From the NCBI GenBank assembly GCA_903907995.1, contig CAIVQH010000032.1, positions 1 through 53,091 on the forward strand: DNA of 53,091 bases, read 5' to 3'. Positions 8,407 through 16,470 of this stretch are shown in pieces (the first letter of the stretch is position 1; the number at the start of each line of letters is the position of its first letter). Source of the DNA: an uncultured Verrucomicrobiota bacterium (GTDB taxonomy: Bacteria > Verrucomicrobiota > Verrucomicrobiia > Limisphaerales > UBA9464). Below the pieces are notes generated by a model, which made no database searches, was not told the origin of the DNA, and saw only the letters and a list, made by a program, of their open reading frames with translations. The position numbers and the translations under genes are program-made.

Positions 8407-9354
8407 ATGAAGATACTCCTTCGCCTGTGCCAGTCCCTCTTTCCGGTGCTGCTGACGCTGATGTCAGCTCGCGCTGCGGACACCAATACGGCGTCGGTTC
8501 CCCTGACCATTGCGGTCCTCGATTTCGAGGCGCGCGAGGAGCAGGGCCGGGAGTTTGGGAAAGAGGCCGCCGCCCTCATTGGCGCGAAACTTTCCGGCAA
8601 TCCCGGGCTGTGGACCGTGGAGCGCGCCGAGCTGGACCGGCTGCTGCAGGAACAGGCGCTCGGGCTCAGCGGGTCCGTGTCGGCGGATACGGCGGCCAAG
8701 GTGGGCCAGCTTACCGGCGCCAAGGTGCTCGTGACCGGCCGTGCCTTCCGCGCCGGCAGCGAACTGATCCTGGTCGCCAAGATCATGGGCACCGAGACCA
8801 GCCGGGTTTACGGCGAGCTCGTGAAGGGCGCAAAGGATGCCCCGCTCAGCACCCTGGCCGACCAGCTGGCCGACAAGATTGCGGCCACGGCCATCGCGAA
8901 GACGGACGCCCTCGTCGCCCGCGTGCTGACCCGCGAGGACCGGCTGGCGGCCCTCAAAACGGCGCTCAAGGACGCCAAGCGCCCCTCCGCCTCGGTGAAG
9001 ATTCCCGAGCGCCATTTCGGCAGCCCGACGATTGATCCGGCGGCGGAGACCGAGCTGTCGCTGCTGCTCCGGGACGTCGGCTGCGAGCTGCGTGACGACA
9101 AATCCGCCGCGCCCGCCGATCTGGAGTTCACGGGCGAGGCTTTTAGCGAACTGGCCGGCCATCATGGGCCGCTGGTGTCGTGCCGCGCCCGGGTCGAGCT
9201 GAAGGTGCGGGACCGGGCCACCGGAAAAATCCTTGTTGCGGACCGACAGACCAGTGTCGCCATCGATGTCAGCGAGCAGATCGCCGCCAAGAATGCACTG
9301 GCCCAGGCCGCTTCCGAACTCGCAAGCCGTGTGCTCCCGCAAGTCATCAAATGA
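8407..9354 (+). CDS. CsgG/LpoB-like exported protein
   Basis: A 315-residue protein with a signal peptide (positively charged start, hydrophobic LCQSLFPVLLTLM, cleavage near S-A-R-A-A). The mature start T-I-A-V-L-D-F-E-A-R and the following E-R-A-E-L-D-R-L-L-Q-E-Q-A-L-G-L-S-G, then A-K-V-G-Q-L-T-G-A-K-V-L-V-T-G, are the hallmark of the CsgG/FlgO/LpoB-like fold of envelope proteins. In known members this fold builds secretion pores or activates penicillin-binding proteins. There is no lipobox Cys, unlike CsgG itself. It is the first gene of an operon with four-base stop/start overlaps into the next gene. Its precise role is unknown; a periplasmic assembly or sensing subunit is likely. Confidence 0.7.
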   Translation: MKILLRLCQSLFPVLLTLMSARAADTNTASVPLTIAVLDFEAREEQGREFGKEAAALIGAKLSGNPGLWTVERAELDRLLQEQALGLSGSVSADTAAKVGQLTGAKVLVTGRAFRAGSELILVAKIMGTETSRVYGELVKGAKDAPLSTLADQLADKIAATAIAKTDALVARVLTREDRLAALKTALKDAKRPSASVKIPERHFGSPTIDPAAETELSLLLRDVGCELRDDKSAAPADLEFTGEAFSELAGHHGPLVSCRARVELKVRDRATGKILVADRQTSVAIDVSEQIAAKNALAQAASELASRVLPQVIK

Positions 9355-10490
9355 GTGCGACCAAGCGGCTCCGGCGATTCTTCCTCGGACTGTCCACGCT
9401 GCTCGCGGGTGTCACGCTCAGCGCGGCACCGCTGCGGATCGCGCTGAATCCGTTTACCTGTGACGATGTTTCGCACCGCAGCGCGCTGGCGGCGGCGGAT
9501 TTTACGGCCGCGCTCCAGGCGCAGCTCGCCGGCGACGCGGCCGTGCAATGGGTCGAGCGCGCGGAACTGGCCAAGGTGGAACAGGAGCTGAAGCTCGGCG
9601 CCCTCGGCCTGGTGGCCCGCGGTGACGCCGCCCGGGCGGGCCGCATTGCCGGCGCGGATTGGGCGGTGTATGGCCGTTTCACGACGAATGCGCCCGGCAC
9701 CGGCCGCACGCTCGCGCTGGAACTGGTGGATCTGGCCCATGCCGAACCGATGGGCGAGACGAACCTGCCCTTCGCCTCGCCGCCCACGGGGCCCCTGCGT
9801 TTCACCGCCGACTCGGCCACGGCCGTCGCCTCGGCGCTCACAGACTGGCTGCGGCAGGAGCGCGAGGCCGCCCTCGCCCGGGCCGGTCAGATGCGCGTGG
9901 CGATCCTGCCGGTGATCATTGACTTCGGCTTCGGCACGACGACGTCCGATCTCGCCGCCGGGCTCGCCGGAGCCTTGGCCACGACCGCGACGAATGTCCC
10001 CCTCCACGTCGTTCGCTTCACGCGCGCCGGGCGGGCGGTGGATGAGGCTGATATGGCGCTCACCGGCCTTGCGGAGGCCGATCACGACGCCTGGCTCAAG
10101 GTGGCCGACTGGTATGTGTGGGGGTCGGTGACCACCCGGGAATATCCGTGGTACGATCAGGCGGCCCGGGTCATGCATAAGGACCAGATTTTTACCACTG
10201 AACTGTCCGTGTGGGATGGCCGGGGCCAGCCACTGGTGCTGACCAACGGCCCGGTGACCAATCTTCCGCCGGCGGAGCTGCCCGCCCTGTTCGCCGCGCG
10301 TGTGGCCCCGCTGCTGACCGCCCACCCGACGCAGCCGCCCGATGACTCGGTGCGCCGCGCCGTCGCGCAGGCCATGCGCCGGCAGGGGGAATCCCTGCTC
10401 GCGCGCAATGGCCTCTGGCTGACCACCCCCGAGACCCAGGCGGCCTGGTTCCGCGCGGTTGCCGCCTTCGAACTCGGCAGTTTTTTTTGA
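9351..10490 (+). CDS. Exported CsgG-like protein, N-terminal part of frameshifted gene
   Basis: The start ATG overlaps the previous stop by four bases. A signal peptide (F-F-L-G-L-S-T-L-L-A-G-V-T-L-S-A-A) leads into a second CsgG-like segment: A-L-N-P-F-T-C-D-D, V-Q-W-V-E-R-A-E-L-A-K-V-E-Q-E-L-K-L-G-A-L-G and A-G-R-I-A-G-A-D-W-A-V-Y-G-R-F. The reading ends at TGA 10488-10490 directly after eight T residues (10481-10488). Removing one T, or a +1 shift there, continues smoothly into the downstream frame (...FELGSFF-DPGDAAVREL) without a gap. I therefore read this as the first 379 residues of a roughly 1,150-residue protein. Homopolymer error, a real mutation and slippage are all possible. Confidence 0.7.
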   Translation: MSATKRLRRFFLGLSTLLAGVTLSAAPLRIALNPFTCDDVSHRSALAAADFTAALQAQLAGDAAVQWVERAELAKVEQELKLGALGLVARGDAARAGRIAGADWAVYGRFTTNAPGTGRTLALELVDLAHAEPMGETNLPFASPPTGPLRFTADSATAVASALTDWLRQEREAALARAGQMRVAILPVIIDFGFGTTTSDLAAGLAGALATTATNVPLHVVRFTRAGRAVDEADMALTGLAEADHDAWLKVADWYVWGSVTTREYPWYDQAARVMHKDQIFTTELSVWDGRGQPLVLTNGPVTNLPPAELPALFAARVAPLLTAHPTQPPDDSVRRAVAQAMRRQGESLLARNGLWLTTPETQAAWFRAVAAFELGSFF

Positions 10491-10554
10491 CCCGGGTGAT
10501 GCCGCCGTCCGCGAGCTGTGGGTGCGCACGCGCTATGCCCCCACGGTTGCGGAG

Positions 10555-12804
10555 ATGAGCCGCAGCCGGTTCCGGTTCGGACGTGCCGCCCTGGCGGCGT
10601 GGGGACGCCACGTGGAGCGGTTTGGCCTCGAGACCACCGTCACCAACCTCAAGCCGTTCGGCCCGCCGGTGCGGTCGGTTGCCGAGTGGTACGTGGCCAG
10701 TGCCGCGACCCTCTACAGCGCCGTGGTGGATGAGGAACGCGACGACCGGCCGCGGGACGTGGGAGCGACGGAGCTGGCAACCTGGAACGCCGAGGTTGCC
10801 CGCGAGCTGGCCGTGCGCTGGCTCGCGCTGGGGGACCGGCCCGAGGTGGCCCAGTTCACTCACGATATCATCGCCTATGTTCCCCCGGCGAACTTTGAGG
10901 CCTCACCTGTGGCTTTTGCCGCCGAACGGCTGCGGGCTTTGCGCATCGCCTGGCAGAAAGCTCCGCCGCCTCCGCCGAGACCCTTCCCGAGTCCGATTCT
11001 CGGCGTGGACCGTGCGGCCATCATCCGGCTGTGTCAGGATGCCGGTGAACCTTCGGTTGCGGAGCAGCTCTTCGCCCTCCAGACCGCCGCGGCGTCCGCG
11101 CCGGCCGCTCCGACCGCTGTGCCGACGGGCGTGAACACGGGCGCGAATGCCGTCCCGGTGCCGCTTCCGCGGGCGGAAATTCTCGACGAGCCCGGGGACG
11201 GCGGGGACGCCACCGCCCGCGAGGCCTGGTTCGACGGTGGCCAGATCAGCTATGCCCTGCCGCTGGCCGAGCCCGAGCCGGAGTACCTCCCGTTCCCCGC
11301 TTCGAAGCTGGAACGGGTGAGTGCGTTGGCGGTAGTGGACGACCAGCCCTGGTTCCTCGCCACGGGAGCGGAGGAGGTTGCCGTCGCGGCCACGGACGCC
11401 CAGCTGAACCGCGACGTGAAGGCCCCGACCGCCACCTTTACACGCCTGTGGACCGTCAGGTCTGCGGCCGAGGGTTTGCGGGCGGAGCGTGTTCCGGGGA
11501 CGGTGGGGACCAATGATTTTTATACGCTGAGCCGGAGCGACGAACACGGCCTCCACCTCCGGGACAACCACGGTGTGGCTGGTTTTTTCCTCCCGCGAGA
11601 TCAGTCGTGGCGCCTCCTGCCCCAGGCCCTGCCTCCGACGCCGCCCACGATCCTGACCAATGTGCATGTTTCCCCCGACCTGTTTCAGGAAGTCCCGGGT
11701 GGCTGGTGGGTCGGCGGGACCAGCGGCCTGGCCTGGTGCTCCACCAATGGCTCTGCCTGGGATGACTTCTATGAGCCTTCCTTGGGGGTTTCCACTTCAC
11801 AGTGGGGCCCCATGCCGCGGGGAGTGCGCAAGCCGCGGCGCGACGACCGCCAGACGCTTCATCTCCTCCACGACCTTGCCGAGCGGCTGCAGCGTCGCGA
11901 ACACGCGCCCCGTCAACCCGGACGCCTGCCTGGCCGGGTCGTCACGCTCGCTCCGGATGGCGAATTCCTCTGGCTCGTGACCGATGCGTTTTCCCCGGGT
12001 ACTCCCGTCTCGCAGTTGCTGGTGCTGCATGTGCCGTCGCGGCGTTGGGTGACCTCGGTGGTGGTCCCGGCCCGGGTCCGGGCCATGGATGTCACGCGCA
12101 CCCACGTCTGGCTGGGCCTTGAGGCTTCTCCTTACAAGGGCGGGGGTTCCCCCTTGTGGCGCTACTCCAAGGCGCCGCTGCTCGCTGTGCCGGAGGACCG
12201 CTGGCAGCCCCAGGCGGTGGGCGGGGCGGAAGCGTCCGCCGCGCTGGCCGGGCTGTCACCGGAGCAGCGTGCGGTCCATGCCCTTTTCCATGGCGATCCC
12301 CGGCCCTTCGTTGAACTTCATCGCGACGAGGCGCCGGCCGACCTGTCGGTGGAAGACCTGTTTCTGCTCGCCCTGGCGCTGGATTCGCACGGGCTCAATG
12401 AGCCGGAGCGGCTGGCGAAACTCGCCCGCCTGCTGGACCGGGAGCATCCGGCCAGTCCGTTCGCCCGGCTGGCCCGCCGGCAGTGGCCCAAAGTGCTGCG
12501 CGAGCCGGTTGCCGACGCCTCCGTCGCAGCCCACGTGGAGCGGCTCATGTCGCGGTTTGACGCGGACCATGATGGCGCGCTAAACGAGGGTGAGTTCGGC
12601 TTTCTGCTGTTCGAGGAGGAGGATTCGCTCGGCAACTTGCTGGCCCCGGTGGCCCGCCTTGCGCCAGCGGTTCCCGCCAATCATCTCTATCACCAGATCC
12701 ACCACTCCGACTCCCGGGGCATCGCCGCCGCCGATCTGACCGCCGCACTGTCGGCTTCCGGCCGTTCCCCCTTTCCCCGACGCAATCCTGCCGTTCGCCC
12801 ATGA
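10555..12804 (+). CDS. C-terminal part of frameshifted exported protein, with EF-hand
   Basis: This is the continuation of the gene starting at 9351. The frame is open from upstream of the T-run, and 10555 is only the first ATG in it. The middle (residues about 250-560) reads like a beta-propeller, with repeated W-F-L-A-T, W-W-V-G-G-T-S-G-L-A-W and L-W-L-V-T-D type strands. Near residues 669-680 a canonical calcium-binding EF-hand loop is visible (DADHDGALNEGE, bases 12559-12594), in a C-terminal helical region that may hold a second, degenerate hand. As a separate product it would lack a signal peptide. The gene ends with a four-base overlap into the Sel1 gene. The biological role is unknown. 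Confidence 0.65.
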   Translation: MSRSRFRFGRAALAAWGRHVERFGLETTVTNLKPFGPPVRSVAEWYVASAATLYSAVVDEERDDRPRDVGATELATWNAEVARELAVRWLALGDRPEVAQFTHDIIAYVPPANFEASPVAFAAERLRALRIAWQKAPPPPPRPFPSPILGVDRAAIIRLCQDAGEPSVAEQLFALQTAAASAPAAPTAVPTGVNTGANAVPVPLPRAEILDEPGDGGDATAREAWFDGGQISYALPLAEPEPEYLPFPASKLERVSALAVVDDQPWFLATGAEEVAVAATDAQLNRDVKAPTATFTRLWTVRSAAEGLRAERVPGTVGTNDFYTLSRSDEHGLHLRDNHGVAGFFLPRDQSWRLLPQALPPTPPTILTNVHVSPDLFQEVPGGWWVGGTSGLAWCSTNGSAWDDFYEPSLGVSTSQWGPMPRGVRKPRRDDRQTLHLLHDLAERLQRREHAPRQPGRLPGRVVTLAPDGEFLWLVTDAFSPGTPVSQLLVLHVPSRRWVTSVVVPARVRAMDVTRTHVWLGLEASPYKGGGSPLWRYSKAPLLAVPEDRWQPQAVGGAEASAALAGLSPEQRAVHALFHGDPRPFVELHRDEAPADLSVEDLFLLALALDSHGLNEPERLAKLARLLDREHPASPFARLARRQWPKVLREPVADASVAAHVERLMSRFDADHDGALNEGEFGFLLFEEEDSLGNLLAPVARLAPAVPANHLYHQIHHSDSRGIAAADLTAALSASGRSPFPRRNPAVRP

Positions 12805-14378
12805 AACTTTCCCACTGGCTGGCCCTCTGCCTCTGCTGCGCCCTGGTCGCCCGCGTCCGGGCCGCGGAAACCAACGCCGTCCCGGAGGATGATGACGGCA
12901 TTTTACGGGGCAAAGCTGCCTACCTGCATGCCGTGATCTGGCCTCGGGGCGGGATCACCAACTGGCTGGAGCGCCCGTTGCCGGCCCTGCGCGCGGCGGC
13001 CACCCGCGGCGATGCCGACGCCCAGTTGGCGCTCGCCCGCCGGGTGCTCGATGGCCGCGACCGTGACGCGCACCTGGCCGAGGCGGAGAAGCTCGTCGCC
13101 TCGGCGGCGGAGAAGAACCAGGCGCAGGCGTTCTATGTGATGGGCTGGCTGGAGGAGAACCAGTGGCCGGTCGGGGGCGGAGCCATCGTCGCGAACTACG
13201 AGGTGGCGCGGGAATGGTTCGAAAAGGCGGCGGCGGCCGGCTCCGCCCGCGCGGCGTTCGAACTGGGCCAGATATACAATTACGGCAAGCTGGAGCGGGA
13301 TTACGCGCTCGCTGTGAAGTGGCTCAAACAGGCGGACGAGCTGGGGCACCGCCAGGCGGCGGCTGTCCTGGGTGAACTGTACCAAGCCAACCATGAGGAC
13401 AAGAACGGGATCTTCCAGGCAAACCTGCAGGAGTCGGAAAAGTGGCTTCGCCGTGCCGCCACGCTGGGGGATGAGGATGCAGCGCGACAGGCGGACCATA
13501 TCCGGGCGCTTGGTCCGCAAAAAAGGGGCATGGACCTGACCCTCATGCTGGAAAAGATGGAGGATAGCACCCTTCGCGAGTTGGCCCGCAGCACGCCGGA
13601 CCGGGCATTCGCACTCCAGGTGCGGCAGGAGTTGGCGAAACGCGAGGCCGCGTCCGGTACCAACGGTGCCGGTCACAATGGCACGGGGGGAGCCATCCCT
13701 TCCGCCGGCCCGAGACGCCCCGGGGAGGAAAAGGTCCCGGCCCTGGATAAAATGGACGATGCCGCCTTGGTCGAGCTGGAGCGGAAAGAGCCCAATCTGT
13801 GGGCCGCCGTGGAACATGAGCGCGCCGTGCGCGCGGTGGCGGCCTTGAGAAAGGGCGCCGGCCGTACGGGGCCGGGAGGACCGCCGCCGACGATGTTGCC
13901 CGGATTTGTCGGCCGTCGGCCTTCGGCGATGCCCGGAGGTGTCGGTCCGGATGGCGACCCGGCGGCGATGCTGGCCCAGGCCGAAACGCTTTGGCGGAAT
14001 CCGAGCCAGGAGGCCGACCGGACCAACGCGGTGACGTGGTTCACCCGGGCGGCGCAGGCGGGCAACGCTGAGGCGAAGTTCCGGCTCGGCCAATTGTGGG
14101 CGGAAGGCGCGACCGGAGCCCCGGACCTGACTGAAGCCGCCCGGTGGTATCGGCGGGCGGCCCGACAGGGCTTCGGGCCCGCCCAGCTTGCGCTGGGCCG
14201 TGCCTGCCTCAAGGGTGAAGGTGTAGAGGCGGATGCGGTGGAAGCTGTGGTGTGGCTGAAGCTCGCAGCGACGCAGTTGCCGGAGCCTCCCGCCGAACTG
14301 GCGCCCGCCGAAACCGCGCTCACGCCGGATCAGCGGACCTCGGTGCAGGCGCGGATTGAAAAATTCCGCGCCCGATAA
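12801..14378 (+). CDS. Exported Sel1/TPR-repeat protein
   Basis: A 525-residue protein with a signal peptide (W-L-A-L-C-L-C-C-A-L-V-A-R-V-R-A-A). Sel1-like repeats are clear in the N-terminal half (for example A-R-E-W-F-E-K-A-A-A-A-G-S-A-R-A-A-F-E-L-G, then A-V-K-W-L-K-Q-A-D-E-L-G-H-R-Q-A-A-A-V-L-G) and again near the C-terminus (V-T-W-F-T-R-A-A-Q-A-G-N-A-E-A-K-F-R-L-G). A Gly/Pro-rich linker separates the two sets. Such repeats form alpha-alpha solenoids that bind other proteins, often in envelope assembly or signalling. Start and stop overlap with the preceding gene makes it the third member of the CsgG-like operon, so it may scaffold those proteins. Confidence 0.8.
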   Translation: MKLSHWLALCLCCALVARVRAAETNAVPEDDDGILRGKAAYLHAVIWPRGGITNWLERPLPALRAAATRGDADAQLALARRVLDGRDRDAHLAEAEKLVASAAEKNQAQAFYVMGWLEENQWPVGGGAIVANYEVAREWFEKAAAAGSARAAFELGQIYNYGKLERDYALAVKWLKQADELGHRQAAAVLGELYQANHEDKNGIFQANLQESEKWLRRAATLGDEDAARQADHIRALGPQKRGMDLTLMLEKMEDSTLRELARSTPDRAFALQVRQELAKREAASGTNGAGHNGTGGAIPSAGPRRPGEEKVPALDKMDDAALVELERKEPNLWAAVEHERAVRAVAALRKGAGRTGPGGPPPTMLPGFVGRRPSAMPGGVGPDGDPAAMLAQAETLWRNPSQEADRTNAVTWFTRAAQAGNAEAKFRLGQLWAEGATGAPDLTEAARWYRRAARQGFGPAQLALGRACLKGEGVEADAVEAVVWLKLAATQLPEPPAELAPAETALTPDQRTSVQARIEKFRAR

Positions 14379-14510
14379 AATCTGCCTATTGAAATCGGAC
14401 AAAAATTTATGCTCTGGACACAGCGCGGTGCCTGAATGGTAAGGACGTCTCAAAATGGACTGGAAGAGTGTAAAATAAGGCCGGACAGCCTAATTGGATG
14501 CCTACACCTA

Positions 14511-14849
14511 ATGAAGCTAAACACCCATAGGTCCTTTCAGCGTTTGCTGACCTGTTTTCGACTGATGATGTGCTTTGCTTTGCTGCTCGCGGCCACAGTG
14601 TATAGCAGGATAAAGCAGTGGCAGAAACCTTTGGGGGATGGGCCGGTTGCCGGCTATCTAGATTGGAATCTAAGGCTGCAATCGTGGGCTTTTGTCTTCC
14701 CGCTGGTCCTTGCTGCAATTTTGTTCTTCTTTCGATTCTCAAAGGTAAAAATTCTGATCCTGAGCGAACTCCTGACGTTCTTTGGTCTGTTCTGGTTTGT
14801 CTGGACGATCTTATGCTGGGAAGTTCAAGCGATTCCTGAAATCAGGTGA
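14511..14849 (+). CDS. Small hypothetical membrane protein
   Basis: About 112 residues from ATG 14511 (an ATG at 14436 in the same frame would add 25 residues). Three hydrophobic stretches are visible: M-M-C-F-A-L-L-L-A-A-T-V, W-A-F-V-F-P-L-V-L-A-A-I-L-F-F-F and L-L-T-F-F-G-L-F-W-F-V-W-T-I-L-C-W. Base composition is clearly lower in GC than the operon before it, which suggests separate origin or a weakly constrained gene. I recognise no family. Confidence 0.45.
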   Translation: MKLNTHRSFQRLLTCFRLMMCFALLLAATVYSRIKQWQKPLGDGPVAGYLDWNLRLQSWAFVFPLVLAAILFFFRFSKVKILILSELLTFFGLFWFVWTILCWEVQAIPEIR

Positions 14850-15237
14850 TATCAGGTTGAAGTCACCGCGCCACGCGCAGCATCCAAAGTAAGGGAAAAG
14901 AGGTGTGATGATAGGATCTTCACACCGGTTTCCTTAGCCGGACCTATGAAGTCGGGTGCGGACCTCCGGGTCCGCCAGTTGGGCCAGCGAGCTCGCACCG
15001 CGCCGGGGGCTTCGCCACGAGGTTTCACCGCTGAGTGAGTCCCCGAGTCGAACGGAAAGTCGTGGTCGCAGAGGCTCAATTCACGCGGTCAAGGCGGTCC
15101 GTATCCGTTTAACCGCATCGTTCCGGCTTACGACCGTCCTCGGTCATAGCTGCGACGACTTTCGCCGCGTTCAGAATAATTTCACGCCCGGCAAAACCCG
15201 GCTGGCCGTTGACGCCACTTTGCCGCAGGATCGCACT
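14850..15237. other. Long gap upstream of the sigma factor gene
   Basis: No gene is supported. A seven-base perfect hairpin GCGGACC/GGTCCGC lies at 14958-14975 and a smaller one GACCG/CGGTC near 15131-15144; neither has a T-run. The gap must carry the promoter of the sigma factor-kinase unit, but no convincing -35/-10 pair stands out. The part around 14940-15050 could belong to a dispersed repeat; that needs a genome comparison. Confidence 0.35.
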
Positions 15238-15987
15238 GTGCCTGCCAGCAGTCGTTCCCCCGAAGCGGCGCGTTTCACGGAAACGCATTGGAGCGTTGTG
15301 GCCGCCGCCGCCGAAAGCCGCGCGCCGGGCGGCGAAGCGGCCCTTGAGCAGCTCTGCGGCGACTACTGGTATCCGCTCTATGCCTTCCTGCGCCGCAGGG
15401 GGCATTCGCCGGCCGAGGCCGAGGATCTCACGCAGGGTTTCTTTGCCGAGCGCGTGGTGACGCGACGCGTGCTCAAGGACATTTCGCCGGAGCGTGGGAA
15501 GTTCCGTTCGTGGCTGCTGGCGTCGCTCCAGAACTTCGTCAGCCACGAGCGCGAGAAGGCGACGGCGCTGAAGCGCGGCGGACACATTCAGCACGTGGCC
15601 CTCGGGCTGCCCGATCTCGGCGAGGCCGAGGGCCGGTACCAGGCGGAGCCGGGTCACGACCTCACCCCAGAGAAGCTGTTTGACCGCGTGTGGGCCTTCA
15701 CCCTGCTCGACCAGGTGCAGGAGGAACTGCGCGCAGCCTACGACCGTGGCGGACGCGGCGAATTGTTCACGGCCTTGCGCGGCTTTCTGCCCGGGGCGGA
15801 CAGCACGCGCCCGTATGCCGAAGTCGCCACGCAGATCGGCAAATCGGAGGATGCGGTGAAGATGGCCGTGAGCCGGCTGCGGCAGGATTTTGGCAAAACG
15901 CTGCGCGCGCGCATCGCCCGCACCGTCGGTGGTGAGGCCGAAGTTGAAGAGGAACTGCGGCAACTGCTCGCGGTGTTCGCGGAGTGA
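15238..15987 (+). CDS. ECF-like RNA polymerase sigma factor
   Basis: A protein of about 249 residues from GTG 15238. The start is inferred because family members begin a few residues before F-T-E-T-H-W-S-V-V. Region 2 is visible as Y-W-Y-P-L-Y-A-F-L-R-R-R-G-H-S-P-A-E-A-E-D-L-T-Q-G-F-F (core-binding and -10 recognition) with F-R-S-W-L-L-A-S-L-Q-N-F. Region 4 is visible as Y-A-E-V-A-T-Q-I-G-K-S-E-D-A-V-K-M-A-V-S-R-L-R, a helix-turn-helix for the -35 element. This type is common in Planctomycetes and Verrucomicrobiota next to Ser/Thr kinases, as here. No anti-sigma gene is visible, so control may come through the kinase. The frame is open further upstream but carries no domain there. Confidence 0.88.
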   Translation: MPASSRSPEAARFTETHWSVVAAAAESRAPGGEAALEQLCGDYWYPLYAFLRRRGHSPAEAEDLTQGFFAERVVTRRVLKDISPERGKFRSWLLASLQNFVSHEREKATALKRGGHIQHVALGLPDLGEAEGRYQAEPGHDLTPEKLFDRVWAFTLLDQVQEELRAAYDRGGRGELFTALRGFLPGADSTRPYAEVATQIGKSEDAVKMAVSRLRQDFGKTLRARIARTVGGEAEVEEELRQLLAVFAE

Positions 15988-15990
15988 GCC

Positions 15991-16470
15991 ATGCGCAAAC
16001 CCTGGGTCATCGCGTCCCTGCTTGTCCTGGGGGTAATCGTGTTGCTGCTGGGGTTGCCTTCCGCGAGTTACGACTTGGCTCGGGTGCATCCGTCGCTGCG
16101 GGAGTTGCCAAGGCCCTATCGCTCCGTCAATGCGGGTTCGTTCCTGGATGGTGGCAGCGCGGGGGTGGAAGTCATTGGAGCCGACGGGTCCATCCGGGAA
16201 TTCGCCTTTCCCGTCCATGAGCGTGCGGGCCGACGGCCTGACTATCCTCAGCTGTTCTTTAGCGAACGCGCTGGCGTGCGCCTGCCCGGTGACGGACCCA
16301 TGGCCGAAATCATCAACAGCCCTGATACCCGGGCCATGCTGATCCGGTTAATTGAATCCGAGGCGACACCTAACGGCGACCGGGCCCTGGCTTTGATCAG
16401 TTTGCGGGGCGCGCCGAAAGATTACCTGAGTCTCGCCGTCTACGCTATGTGGGGCAAATACCGCGAATGA
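15991..16470 (+). CDS. Small membrane-anchored hypothetical protein
   Basis: A 159-residue protein starting three bases after the sigma factor stop and overlapping the kinase start (ATGA at 16467-16470). One N-terminal hydrophobic segment (V-I-A-S-L-L-V-L-G-V-I-V-L-L-L-G-L) is followed by a soluble part, presumably outside the cytoplasm. The rest has no motif I recognise. Its position between a sigma factor and a receptor-like kinase suggests a partner or anti-sigma-like function, but no known anti-sigma signature (zinc motif, ASD helices) is seen. Confidence 0.6.
   Translation: MRKPWVIASLLVLGVIVLLLGLPSASYDLARVHPSLRELPRPYRSVNAGSFLDGGSAGVEVIGADGSIREFAFPVHERAGRRPDYPQLFFSERAGVRLPGDGPMAEIINSPDTRAMLIRLIESEATPNGDRALALISLRGAPKDYLSLAVYAMWGKYRE

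Noticed and set aside
9351-10490. Two independent genes rather than a frameshift
   Set aside because: The two frames join without overlap or gap exactly at the T-run, and the second frame has no good start or signal peptide.
14958-14975. Terminator after the small membrane protein
   Set aside because: The stem is only seven pairs and has no T-run on either strand.
14852-15079. 75-codon reverse frame in the gap before the sigma factor
   Set aside because: No start signal or domain; better explained as repeat-derived or chance.
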